Below, piece after piece: positions 11,098-23,300 of a stretch of 64,000 nucleotides of DNA (position 1 is the stretch's first letter; every line of letters begins with the position of its first letter). The DNA is from Gnetum montanum. Lineage: Eukaryota; Streptophyta; Gnetopsida; Gnetales; Gnetaceae. Made by a program: the position numbers and the translations under genes. The notes under the pieces were generated by a model. That model searched no databases. It was not told the DNA's origin and worked only from the letters and a program-made list of their open reading frames with translations. The stretch is taken from NCBI GenBank assembly GCA_015680685.1, contig MNCI01023362.1:436750-500749 (forward strand), written 5' to 3'.

Positions 11098-13135
11098 ATA
11101 TGATCACAAACATAACCCAAGATTAGTGTTTTATGTGTAACTTTTAATACCTTTGATAGCTTTTCTCATTTGGGCAAGTTATACTTTTACTAGTTGTGAT
11201 TATGGTAGATTAAGTATTTTATTATTATTTTATCCATTTAGCTACTTGATTTTGTAAATGAGGTTTAACTTAGTGTAGATTAGGGATTTTTAATATTATT
11301 TTATTAGTTAAACCTTTGGAAGTTAGAAAAATTTTGAAAACTTTTCCATCATAAATCATAGGTTTGTGATCCCCATGGTGTAAAGTGTACCTTTGGTAGC
11401 TTGAGGGTTGAAGAACAAGTGGATTTGGACAAGTGGTTTGAAGGTTATGGATTTAGGAAGGCTTTAGGCTTTTAAAAATTCAAAAAATCCCCTAAAGTTA
11501 TGTGGAAAATGTGAAAATTTGACTAAGTCTCGATGTGTATTTGTATTATTTTTCCCCTACATTGATGCATCTAGCTACATCAATGGAGATGCATCGATGC
11601 ATCCAGTTGCATCAACAAGGATCCACTGACATAGCCGTAGAGTAATTTTTCAAAATTAGAAAAATGAGGGGAAAGAGTTTGACAATGAAATTATAGTCTA
11701 GAGAAAGCTAGAAGAGCCTAGAATAAGAACAAATCATTGAAGAGGGCTTAGGATTTATTGGGAAAAGAGATTTGGATGGATTTTGATTGCCAAGGAGTGT
11801 AAAACCTAGATTTTTTGTGATGGAAAATAATGGATTTAAGAGAAAAATGATCAAGGAATATGAGATTTAACCTTTTAGACCAAAGAGTATGCAAGTGGAT
11901 CCTTCCCATAGTAGGCTTATGCTCATAATCCCCTTGCATGTCCTCATATCAAGGGGTTTGTAGTTTCCATAGATAATTAATGGTCAAGGATTGTTAAAAA
12001 TTGAATCACCCAAGAAACTACCAAAGAATTATGACATATCAAAAAGGACACATTGATTGAGCATGATAATAGGTAGTGAGATGATGAATGGAATGAAGTG
12101 ATGAGTAGAGAGAGAATGGAATGGAGTTTCTCATTTTAGTCTCATGAAGTCCTTGCGAAGTTTCTAATTAAGGTGACCTAGAAGCATCACATCCTTAGTT
12201 GGAATCATGACCATCCACTTCCAATGATTTTACATTGGCACCTTGAGATCATTCAACCCCCTAGAGCTTATGGACACACACAAATATCACCCACCATTCC
12301 TAATAGAGAAGAAAAGAGAAGAAAGAAGTGAAGAGAATCTTAGTTAGAGGGGTGCCTTTAGGCATGGGTAGCATGTTTTTACAACCCCATAATAAGTGCT
12401 TGTAGTCCACTATTTTATCTAAGGAGCATGCTTTGCAGTTCAATGTTTTTTTGGGAATCACACAATGCAAAGACATTGCTTCTTGTTATTGATCAATGTT
12501 AGGAATGATGGAGAATCAATGAGAGTACTCATTAAACTCCAAACAATAGGTAGGTATAAAAAGTGATAAATTTCCTTAAAGTTACATCCTTGTCAATTCC
12601 ATTTAATTTTCTCCAAGTGTAGAGAGCACCAAGGTCACAAGTTCTTTTAAAGTTGTTATTAAGAAAGGACCTCATTCTTCCAAAATGAGAAAAGACCATA
12701 GAGTGTTAGTGGAATCGGTGGACATCATAAGCTCACTACCTAGTACCATGAGAAAACGAATGTTCCATTAATCAATGTCAAAATTCAATGATGAAATCTA
12801 GTCATTAAGAAAATTAGATTAAGCAAAAAAATTCAAGTAATCATCATCAATTATTAGTGATGTTTAGCACCAAATTTCTCATGGCAATAAAGAAGAAAAA
12901 GACATGTGAGAGATCCAAACAAAGAAAAATATAAAAAAATTGCAAAATACTCAAGAAAATGAAAAAAAATGTAAATTTTTTTTTGAAAAACTAATGAAAT
13001 GCTAATAAGATGTTAGCATGGATGGCCATCTCCTCCATGGCTAAGTTGGAAGGGAGAGATCCAAAAGATTGGAAATTCTTGGCCATCTATTTAGGAATTT
13101 TTAATGTTGAGATAGTGTTGTGGGTTGACCCTAAT
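11098..13135. other. Intergenic, no gene seen
   Basis: AT-rich, no convincing frame on either strand. Contains a short nested repeat of GATGCATC/TGCATC words at about 11560-11625 and weak internal duplication between 11130-11240 and 11270-11400. At about 13136 it abuts the E RT remnant abruptly, so a deletion or rearrangement breakpoint lies there; the RNase H and integrase expected downstream of that RT are missing. Confidence 0.5.
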
Positions 13136-13860
13136 TTGGTTATATCTTGATAATCCATCCATAAAGGATAACAAAACATGTCTAGATATAATATCAATAA
13201 GTTGATCAATACTAGGCAAAGGAAAGTCATCCTTGATGGTTGATTTATTTAGGTCTTAAAAATCAATGCAAATATAGATACAACCATTTTTCATAGGAAC
13301 TACCACTATGTTAGATACCCATTCTATGTAATCAACAACTCTAAAGAAACTTGCTTGGTCGAGCTTTGAGATTTCATCACGAACTACCAAGGCCAAATCA
13401 AGTCTAATCTTTTGCACTTTTTGCTTAACTATTCTAATGCTAGGGCCTAGTATGATGTTGTGCTAGAATGGACATGGGTCTAGGCTTGGCATTTCTTCAT
13501 ATGACTAGGCAAATGTCTTAATGTGGTTTTGTAAGCTTTCAATGATGTATTGGATGCATTGAGGCTCTAGTGAGGAACTTAGTTGAAGGATTTTCTCCTT
13601 ACCACTATGTGTTGTGATAGGAATCTCAACTAGAGGATCTTTGATTATGTCCCCTACTTCTAAGTCAAGGGTTTTGACTAGGTTTTTAGGCCATTCTAGA
13701 GGTTTCTCTATTGAGGATATGTGGTCTACAAGACTCTCAAGCTTTAGATCTAGGTAGTCAAGGTTGATATACCATTTAATATCATTGTGAGGTCCCTATA
13801 AACACAAAGGAAAATTAATTTACTCCCAGTTACTCATACTTTGATCCTACATATCAACCA
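13136..13860 (-). pseudogene. RT remnant, element E
   Basis: On the minus strand this aligns with the 5' half of RT in A, C and D: the dimer-like N-terminal part (VKTLDLEVGD equivalent), the FAWSYDD-like block, LYQVGFIRVVDY and the segment up to SFMDGLSRYNQI. It ends at about 13136 before the catalytic YxDD block, so the polymerase is truncated as well as broken by stops. Homology stops sharply within the codons for the Asn-Gln-Ile motif. Confidence 0.75.
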
Positions 13861-13935
13861 AAAGCATATTAAGTGGCACCTAGGTAAAAGTGAATAAATG
13901 ATGTTAAAATTCCATAAAATAGATGCATATATAAT

Positions 13936-14290
13936 GCTAAATTAAAGTCTTGGTGGACTATGATGCCAATTTAAGGCCTTTGTGGGCCATGATCATATGG
14001 TGTTGAATAGTGGTCAGGGAAGGTCAAACCCCACTATTTGATACCATTTATAGGTCAAAAAAAGGTAAATAGAGCTGTAATAAGACAAAAAAAGAACATA
14101 TAATGTTGTATAAAGGCCATTAGAAGGTCAAAAGGTCCACAAGTCAACATATTTCCAAAAACAAGCCAAAACATTACATAATAGGTCAAGCAATCATGCA
14201 AAATAGGCTATATATGATGAAATTTGGCTAATTTAGGTAAAAAACTATTAGCATTTGCTATTTTTAGGCCTTAGTAGGCCATGTTTTGAG
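13936..14290. repeat. Hairpin repeats on the RT side, element E
   Basis: Units include AGTC-TTGGTG-GACT (about 13946-13959), GGCC-TTTGTG-GGCC (about 13975-13988) and GGCC-TTAGTA-GGCC near 14268-14281, each after a GCTAATTTA or GCTATTTTTA lead. Same family as the arrays in A, C and D, at the same place relative to RT. Confidence 0.7.
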
Positions 14291-14329
14291 GCTAAAGGGC
14301 TATGAGGTGAGTTCAAGCATCAATCAGGG

Positions 14330-14645
14330 ATGTTTCTAGGTTGTTTAGACCAAAAAAATCCAATGTTTTTAGGCTTCCATGTTGAGCTCAATGTGGAAAC
14401 AGGGGCCCTTGGTATGGATACTAAGGAAAATAGGTTTTGGGATGCTCAAAGGTCCAAGATTGAGGTTCCAAGACCTTCCCAAGGTAGTGTAGGGTTAAAT
14501 CCATCAAAATTAGGCTTCCTAAAGGTTTGTAAAGGCCAAAAAGTAGGTTCTAAATACTTCTCCTTAGTTTCCACACTATCTAGTATGGAAAAGAGGGGGT
14601 TTAGAATGAAAAACCAAAATGCAAGTAGGGATCCTAGCTATGCTT
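14330..14645. repeat. Left part of palindrome array, element E
   Basis: Carries palindromes of the same style as 17150-19990, for example CCATGTTGAGCTCAATGTGG at about 14378-14397 and TTCCACACTA...AGTATGGAAAAG near 14569-14592. It is separated from the main array by the copia insertion, so the array was probably continuous before that insertion. Confidence 0.6.
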
Positions 14646-15204
14646 AATCAATTATTTTACATCTCACAATGCAGGCATCCCAGCTACCTAGGCACAATGT
14701 TTTCTACATCTACATTAATGCTAGAATTTTGAGATAGATTGTACAACCATTGATCATTTTTTTTCATTTTATAGGATCAATCCCACCTAAAACTATTTCC
14801 ATTGTAGCTCCACATTAAACTATTTCCAACATAGCTCTACGTTGGCATAAAAATCATAATGTTTCATAGGCCAATACTATGTAGTAGCATCATTAGAACT
14901 CATTCCCTCTTATAGGCCAGTACTTAATAGTAGTGCCATCATAAATGATTTCCTCTGAGACACTTTCTACATCAATAATGTCCCCTTGGTAGTAGATTCC
15001 ATTCACATCATAGTTGGCTACTTATCATCTAGCCTTACAAATGTTGTATATGAATTTCAATAGGTGCATGACCTACAATCACTTTAAGGAGGATGATATA
15101 CAACCAACCCAGGATGTGGCACCCACTACAAATACTCTCTTGACTACCATGAATGATGAATTATTTGTGTTGCTTACATCGATGGGGAAAGAAATGATGG
15201 TTTG

Positions 15205-16697
15205 TTGGAACCATCCACAATCAACGAAGCTCTGCATGATACCCATTGGATTGCTATCATGGATAAAGAGCTGCAAAAAATTCACAAAACTAATACTTGG
15301 AGCCTAGTTCCTCCTCCACCTGGTAATCTAATAATTGGTTTAAAATGGATATTTAAAATTAAAAGAAATTAGTATGGTGAAATTGAAAAATTTAAAGCTT
15401 ACCTAGTTGCCAAAGGATATCTCCAACAACAAGGTAGAGACTTTGGTGATAACTTCACTCCTATTTCATGGATGGAATCTGTGAGAATCTTTCTTGCCAT
15501 TGCTATACAAGCTAGCTATGTGGTTTATCAACTAGATGTGGCATCTACATTTCCTAATGGTTTTCTTAATGAGGAAGTTTATGTGGAGCAACCACTAGTC
15601 TTCATTGATGAAAGAAAACAAAATAATGTTTATAAGCCCCATAAAGTATTGTACAGGCTTAAGAAAGCTCCATGTGCATGGTATGCATGTATTTATGCAT
15701 TTTTTATGGAAGAAGGCTTCACCAATCTTCATTCCCAAACAAATATATACAAAAAGGTATCTAGAGATTATCATACTTTTGTTTATTTATATGTAGATGA
15801 TTTAATCTATTTTTCATCTATAATTGCATTAGGAAATAATTTTCTTAATGCCATAAAAAAAGAATTTGAAATGTCTAATTTGGAGAAGATGTCATAATTT
15901 TTGGGTTTTCAAGTTATCCAAAGATCAAAAAAAATCTCCATATGCCAAATGCAATTCACGTAATCCTTAATTAAGAAATTTGGTATGATTAATTGTATTC
16001 TCTCAGATACATCACTCTCTCTTGGTACAAAACTTACCAAGGATGATACATCCCCATCCTTCAATCCTTCATTATACCATTCCCTTGTTGGTAGTCTCAT
16101 GTATCTTTCCAATACCCATCCAGACATTCAATTTGCTATAAATTACCTCTTATGGTTCATGCAAATCTTGCATGAATCATATTGGAAAACTACGAAACAA
16201 GTTTTGTAATACCTAAAAACTACTATAGATTATGGGATCACATTTCATTGATATAAAAATTTCAACATATGGGGATACAATGATGCAAATTGGGGCGGAA
16301 ACCTTGAAGATTGTAAATAAAATTCTATTTTTTGTTTATTCTTTGATCCATCACTTATCTCCTGGGAATCAAAGAAGCAATCTATAGTCACCCTCTTAAT
16401 TGCTGAAGTACTACATCAAATGCTACTACTTAGGCGATATGGATCCACTCCATTTTCATTGAAATGGGATATACTCTTAAACCTTTCATTTGTTTGTACT
16501 GTGATAGAACAACTGCTATTGTGATGGCTCACAATCCTGTTCATCATGGACATTCCAAACATATAGACATCAAGCATCATCATCTAAAAAGCTTGATCCA
16601 AGACAACATACTCAACATAGAACATTATGCAACTGAAGAAAAAATGGTAGATATCTTTACTAAGATTCTAAGTTGTGAAAATTTTGAGTCTTTTTAA
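15205..16697 (+). pseudogene. Copia reverse transcriptase and RNase H
   Basis: Frame pieces run in the usual copia order: EALHDTHWIAIMDKEL and NTWSLVPPP before RT, then LKWIFKIKRN, VAKGYLQQQGRDF, YQLDVASTFPNGFLNEEVYV, LYRLKKAPCAWY, the catalytic YVDDLIYFSS (about 15788-15817), LGFQV, SLVGSLMYLSNTHPDI, then RNase H with SWESKKQS and the C-terminal HSKHIDIKHHHLK and VDIFTK. Several TAG/TAA stops and one or two frameshifts (notably near 15897 and 16460) disable it. The DNA polymerase and RNA-strand-cleaving activities are known for the family; this copy cannot make either. Confidence 0.9.
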
Positions 16698-16725
16698 GAC
16701 TTCCTAGGAGTGGAACCTCTTACCA

Positions 16726-16758
16726 NNNNNNNNNNNNNNNNNNNNNNNNNNNNNNNNN
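16726..16758. other. 33-bp assembly gap
   Basis: Run of 33 unknown bases immediately followed by a G9 tract. Homopolymer G at the gap edge suggests local sequencing failure in the copia polypurine tract rather than missing biology. Confidence 0.95.
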
Positions 16759-16778
16759 GGGGGGGGAGGACGACTAGA

Positions 16779-17097
16779 TGTTCCACAATAGAATTAGATA
16801 GATCTCATTCATTAATCTATTTTAAATAAGATGAGATCCTATTCATGTAATTCTTATGCAATTCCATGTTTAGTTCATCCTATATTAAGAAGATACTTAA
16901 ATAAGATCATAAGGATCATCCCCATGATTTCCTAGATTCATGCTTATCTCTCCAAATCTATTCTTGGGAGATCAATGCCTATATAATTGTAATAGCACAT
17001 ACTCATTAGTAATATAGAAGATATATCAAAAGTAAAAGAGTCTCACAAGAGTGTGTTTGTTCTAACTAAGTTCTTGTTTTCCTTATAGATTAGATCA
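16779..17097 (+). repeat. Putative 3' LTR of the copia element
   Basis: Begins TG after the polypurine tract and is non-coding and AT-rich over about 319 bp; CA at 17096-17097 is the likely end. No partner LTR is present in the window to confirm the limits. Confidence 0.5.
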
Positions 17098-17149
17098 TAG
17101 ATCTATGACCCTTTAGATTCTTAAAAAAATGAGTTCAAATATGGTCAAA

Positions 17150-19990
17150 TAGGTAGCTGGAGTCCAGAATTGGAACTTGTACATCTCTTGGCTTGGTTTT
17201 GAGGTAATTTGAGATCATTTTGAGGGTCAATAGGTGTTGAAATGGATTCCCCCATTTTTCCATGCTGGGCACAATATCCTCAACATGGAAAAATAGGGAG
17301 ATACTTATTTTATGAATTTAGAGTGATTCTAGGGCACTTCGACTAGGTTTCTAGGCCCCTAGGGCTATAGACTTTGATTCTACAAGTTTCTAGTTGATTT
17401 TGGGCATGTCTAAAGGTATTTAAGGATACTTAATGTCTTTACCCCTATTTCCATGTTAGGCAAGTTACTCCAACATGAAATAATGGGGGGAATGAGTTCT
17501 AAAGATTGAAATGAGGTCAAACAAGCAAAAGCCTAAGGCTATGAAATCCTAGGCTTCTCTAGTAAAGATCTTTGGCTTCTAGGAGTGTCATCTTACCTCC
17601 AAAAGTGGAAAAATACCTCCCCCCTTTTTTTTCATGCTAGGGAAGTTACTTGAGCATGGAAGAAATAGGAATCTTAGATCCATATCAATTTGGATCACAA
17701 TCGACCATGCATGTTACCTCTTGGGGTTACCAAGGTCAAGGGCTATAGATCCATGTCAAAATTTAGTAGTTTTTGGCATTACTAAGTCATTTTTTGGCTT
17801 TCCCCATTTCGTCCATGCTAGCGATGGAAAGATCAATGTGAAAAATAAGGGGAATGAATTTTTGACCTTCCAACACTAGTTTCTTGAAGTTTGAAAGCTT
17901 CAATGATGCTGACAATGACCTAGAGTGCATAAAAGATTGTTTGATGTTATTTTGAGGTGTTTAGAAGTCACAAATAAGTCCTCTTGATTTTTCATGTTGG
18001 GGAAGCTACCCTCAATGTGGAAAAAAGGATCCCTAGCATGGAAGAACCATGCATCATAGATCTAGACTAACTTTTACCTTAATTATCTTTGCATGTTAGC
18101 CTCCAAGGATACTAGGGTCAAGGGCTAGCACTTGGTGTTAAGTTTTGGTAATTTTAAGTATTTCTAAGTATTTTTTGACTTTTCCCCATATTTCCACATT
18201 TTGGATTTCATGCTAAGTGTGGAAATTTGGAGAAAATTGTTTTGATCATTTTTGCCACTTTTGATCATGGATGTTGGCTTCGGAGGTTGTTGGCGATGAT
18301 GGTCAATGCCTAGTATCAAAATTTGGTTGTCTTGAAGGTTGATGAGTGTTTTTTTGGATTCACCCCCTTTATCCATGCTAGGTATTCCATGTTCAATGTG
18401 GAAAAATGGGGGAAAATCTTTTTGATCATTTTTTACCACTTTCAGTCAAGCATGCAGGTTTCTAAGGTTGTTGGTGTTGACTACTACTACTTGATGTTAA
18501 ATTTTAGTTGTTTCAAGGTTGATAAGGCATTTCTTGGACTTCTTCCCATTTTTCCACATTGGGACTTCCATGATCAATGTGGAAAAATGGGGGGAAATGA
18601 TTTTGGTCACATTTAGCTATTTTTAGCATGTATGTAGGCTTCCAAGGTTGCTAGCATCAACTACAAATATTTGATATGAAAATTTGCTTATTTCAAGGGT
18701 CATTAGGCTCCCCTCCCTTTTTCATACTAGGGCTTCCATTCTTAGCATGGAAAATGGAGGGGGGAAGGGTGGGCGGGGGGTGTTGTACGCGAGGAAATCA
18801 TTTTTATCACTTTTGGCCATTTTCAAATATGCATGTAGGCCCCTAAGGTTGCCGATGTTGCATACTACCATCTAACATTGAAATTTGACTATTGCAAGGG
18901 TCATAAGGCATTTTTTGTTCTTCCCCCTTTTTTTTCAAGTTGGGGCTTCCATGATCAACATGGAAAATTGGGGAAAAATATTTTTTTGATCATTTTTGAT
19001 CAATCTAGCCATGCATGAGTGCTCCTAGGGTTGTTGGTATTGGCCATTAGTGCTTAGGGTCAAGATTTAGTTGTTTTGGGGGCAGTGAGGGTGTTTTCAA
19101 AATTTCCCCATTTTTTTACACTAAGTGTTGAAGGCTTAGTATGGAGGATGTCCCCATCAATGTATAAATTTAGATCTAGGCCAAATCGATAGTTGGTCAA
19201 CCATGCATGTCAACCTTTGGGGTTGCTAGTGTTGACAGTTAATGTTGGGTGTCAAGATTTGATAATTTGGAGGCTTTTGAGTGTCTCACACAATTTTTTC
19301 ATTTCCTTCCACACTAGGAATGGTTGACCTAGTGTGGATGAGAGGGGGATGATATATTTGTACCATTGTGGATCTAGTAGAAGCTCCAAAGGATTTTGGC
19401 AAGGTCTATAAGTCATTAGGTATCAAGAAATGGTCATTAGGTCATTTTGGCTCCCCCCATCCATCCATGTTGAGGGTGAAAGGCTTAATTTGGAAGAAGC
19501 CTTCCCTAGTGTGGAACATTTCAAATCCAAGATCTTAACAAGTTTTGACTACGTTTGATGAGGTTCCAAGGTTGTCGAAGATGCTCAAAGGGGTTCTAGG
19601 TCATGTGGGGCCCACTTTGGAGTCAAAATTATGCTAGATGAGTGTTGGGAGGAAAGAGTTAGTGTTACCCCCTTCTTCCATACTAGAAATTGTTACTCTA
19701 GCATAGAAATCCATGGTTCTTAGCCTTGCTCATGTTTTGCACAATTTTGGAAACCTGGGATTGAAAAAGGTAAGTTTAGGTTAGTAAAAATAGAAAACTA
19801 TTGTAATGCTAATGAATTTGTAGAGGAATGGACATGTTTCCATTCTAGGCATGGCATTCCTAGTGTGGATGTATAAAATCAAGGTTTCCATAATGTTTGA
19901 AGTGTCAAAATTCACAAAAAATCTTAGCATTGATGCAAATTTTGGTCGAAAGTGAAGGTGTAAGGTGGGATACACAATCAAAAAATTAAA
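17150..19990. repeat. Array of about 15 palindromes at roughly 180-bp spacing, element E
   Basis: Every 150-210 bp there is an imperfect inverted repeat whose left arm resembles CCCATTTTTCCATGCTAGG and whose right arm resembles ATGTGGAAAAATGGGG, with a loop of about 10-15 nt. Centres lie near 17290, 17465, 17645, 17825, 18010, 18210, 18385, 18570, 18740, 18950, 19130, 19325, 19480, 19690 and 19860. Between the arms a diffuse unit with phrases such as TTCCAAGGTTG recurs. Arms differ in sequence yet usually still pair. Open frames inside are by-products of the repeat. Confidence 0.75.
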
Positions 19991-20028
19991 ATTTTAAAAA
20001 GTGAAGTTGTTTCCCATTCAAAAACCAA

Positions 20029-20034
20029 TATAAA
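20029..20034 (+). promoter_or_regulatory. Possible TATA box for aORF, element E
   Basis: TATAAA lies 288 bp before the aORF ATG at 20317, just after the palindrome array. A box in the corresponding position exists in C (34526), but the spacing differs, so this one is tentative. Confidence 0.3.
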
Positions 20035-20316
20035 CTAGACTTTCCCCCCTTTTTCTTTAGTGCACTTATAGTTATGGTGCATTGAATTAGCAGTTGGGGT
20101 TTCATTTAGGTTTTAGAAGGGTTTTATATGTTAGACTTTGCAATTTTTGATCATGATTATCATTCTACAACAATAGTGCATTGGAGGAGAGCTTTGGTAG
20201 AGATTTTTGTGATAACCATAACTAATCTTCACTATGGAAGCCTCTCATCTCCCCTACAGCCAATGTAGAGCTACCATCTTCTCCTAATTTTCCTCTTTCT
20301 CAATGTTGAGCATGCC

Positions 20317-23300
20317 ATGGCACCCAAACAAAGAGGAGGAAAGAGCAAGAATCCTATGATATAGATGATGGATGAGCATTCTAGGGAGTTTTCAGAGGTT
20401 CCTATGCCTATCTCCATTCAGGCCCCATTTGTCATTGCTCCAAGGTAGGTAATTCTACCTATTCTTGCCTTTGTTTTTTGTGATTCATCTTGTATTTTTG
20501 CTTTTTAGATGTTGAGGTCATTTTTTTTAGATATACTCCATTAGAGGGATTAAAATGGTATCTTGATGAAATCCCATCTCCTAGTTTGGATGCTCCCATG
20601 CAGATCTATATTTTTTTATTGCTTTATCTTTTGTAGATTTGATTTTGAAAATAGGCCTTGCTATTTTGTGCTTTTTTCTCAAAATCTTGGGGTATGGCCA
20701 TTTTTTTCAGATATAGGCCTTAGAATTTGTTAAAATTAAATTTTAAAAAAATTGTATCCCATTATTTTTATGTTAATTTAAATGGGTTTTAATTATTTTG
20801 ACTATTTTCACCATTTTAATGGCTATGTGAAATTTAGAATTTGAGATTTTTGAAGTTTTGCTATGAAAAAGTAAGCCAATTTGTGTATTTATTCTTGGTG
20901 AAATGACTACATATTTTTAGAATTAAAGGTTATGGATTTTTAACCCTTTTTTTAATGTTTATATCTTTAATTTGGCTTTGAAATGAGGAAGTTATGGTTG
21001 TTTCCCTAATGTTGCACAGTTAGGTTATTTGTGCCACTTTTGTAATTTCATGTAGATTTGTGAAATTTTCATAAGAAAAAAAAATTTTATTTTGCCATTT
21101 TCTGGTCATGGATGCATAGGCTTTGGCTTCATCTTTCCAATGAAAGTGGAATAACTCTGATTGGACTTAAAATGAATCTTTTATGAAGTCTTTACTATGG
21201 TTGTGTGAATCATGGAAAAATTCACAGTTGAAATACATTATCCAAAATAGAAGTGGTTGATATGGATTTTTCTAATTTTATCATGCTTTTTCTAAATTTG
21301 TGCATAGTTTATATGTTTTTTTCAAATTTACACATGTCTTGCATAATTTAGATGCTTTTTCTAAATTTATGCATAATTTAGACTAAGATATAGATTTTGG
21401 CTATAATGTTTTGGCTATAAAGGCTATGAAATATGGTAACAATTCTTTTATGGAATTTATTAAGCTAATTTAGATAAACATATAAGAGCTTTTTATAGAA
21501 TCTTCACCTTTGAATTAGGAAGTTTTTTCTAAATTTGTTGAGAAATTTCAATTGGTCCTGATGCAAGGACATGCAAGGTTGTGATAATGTTTTCTTGTGA
21601 AATTACTTAGAATGATTTAGATAAATACCTTAGAGCTTTTTATAAAAGCTAATTTCACCGCCAAATAGATGTTTTGTCTAAATTTGCTAAGTAACTATAA
21701 TAGGTCATAATGTTTTTGCTTTGAAAGGTTGTGATAGTGCCCTTTTGTGGAATTCCTTAAGCCAATTTAGATAAACACCTTAGAGATGTTTGCAGAGGCT
21801 AATTTCACCTCTGACTAGATGTTTTGTCTAAATTGTTAAGAAATTCTAATTGGTCACAATGTTTTTGTTTTCTTTCATGTAGGGTCTTCTTGAGGCCTTT
21901 TCTCATCATAGTGGAGCTAGTTGGCATTTTGTGCTACATTGGTCATTGGAAGACCAATACTCTACCTCATGACATGCCTCTTGGGAAGCTCTCGTTATGT
22001 TTTCTACTAGGCGCAATGGACTTTCTTTCCTACCTCCTTAGGAACTTCAGTGTGATGCTGTAGTCACACTTGTCTACAGATGTAGCTGAGGATATTGTGG
22101 AGGCCCAGTTGCCTTGGGCATCTAGACTAATTACCAAGTATATTACTGACAAGCTGCCACCTAAGACTATAGGGGGACTAGTAGAGACCATAAGTCAATG
22201 CTACCTTATGAAGATCTAGTTGATGTCAACCTATAGTTAGTATAATATTGACAATACTTTGATGGTTGCACATAGAGCCCACACATTATTCCAAAACCCA
22301 CTTAGCACCATGTATCCTCTACAAGGGTAAACATGATTATTGTAACATTTTTAAGGTTTTGGCTTGATTACCTTACCTACCTTCATTAATTTAATTTCTT
22401 GTAGCTATACAGATAAAGATCAGGGTTTGATCGTTAATGATCAAATCTTGGTAGTAGCTCAAACTACTTTGGATGAATTCACCAAGAGTTCCTAAATCAT
22501 AGCTATTATGTATCAATAGTTAAGAGAGAATTTTAATTAATATTCCACTAGGTTTAACCTTGTATAAAAAAAGTGTAAGGATGATGGGATAATGCAGAAC
22601 TGGTGGGTAGATGCCAGTGGCTTGGATCAGATCCTTGTAGCTAGAATCTTCACATCATAGAAGAAACGTAAAGGTGAACATATAGTTTATAATTTTTTAT
22701 GGCTTTAAGTATTTTATTAATTTCTTGGTTGTTAAATTTCTCATATGGATGCTAACCTTTAGTTATTGCTTTGTAGGACTTTCCACCTTAGCCATTGTCA
22801 CTATACCACTTTCACATTTACATCATGAGGATACCATCATACTAAAGTTTGATGATGTGACATATTTGCAAGAGTGGCTAAAGGGACAAGCACCTAGATA
22901 TGTTCAAGAAAATGTCCAACATGTAGGTTTTCTTAATGTATTTATGACACCTATTCCTTCCATTCCTGCTATAGAGATGTTGCATGTTATTGACTCCTTT
23001 AATGAGGAGGTTGGTCACTTTAGCACCATCATCCAAGATGTTAAGGTGAACATTGATGTAGGTGCTGGCCTCTTTCATGACTTGTTTGGTATCCCTGCTA
23101 ATGGGAAAATGGTTCCTACTAGGACGGTGATGGAATTAGGCTATCATGAGGAAGTTCTAGAGTGGCTTGGTGCTAGCATGGACCACTCTGGAATTTTGAT
23201 GGATAGCTTCATGAACCCTAACACAAAGGAATCATACCCTTTGTTTAGGTCTTGTGTGTTCCCAAAATTGCTATCACAAAAGAAGGTAATTAGCCTAGCA

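Larger units (their letters stand above)
14660..17097 (+). mobile_element. 5'-truncated Ty1/copia element
   Basis: Contains the pol connector, RT and RNase H of a copia element in the plus direction, a polypurine tract (G9 plus AGGA, 16759-16770) and a putative 3' LTR starting TGTTCCACAA at 16779 and possibly ending GATCA near 17097. gag, protease and integrase are absent and no 5' LTR is visible, so the left edge (about 14660) is approximate. Palindrome-array sequence on both sides shows that it landed inside that array. A 33-bp N gap lies just before the polypurine tract. Confidence 0.7.

Noticed and set aside
14330-14647. 105-residue plus-strand ORF before the copia element
   Set aside because: It lies in the left part of the palindrome array and resembles no protein.
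18164-18875. Several 60-97 residue ORFs on both strands
   Set aside because: They fall inside the palindrome array, appear on both strands because of the inverted repeats, and share no conserved protein pattern.
22725-22776. Methionine at 22725 as the start of a separate 217-residue gene
   Set aside because: The first codons fall in the proposed intron 3; a TTGTAG acceptor at 22776 and homology in C and D show the exon begins at 22777.
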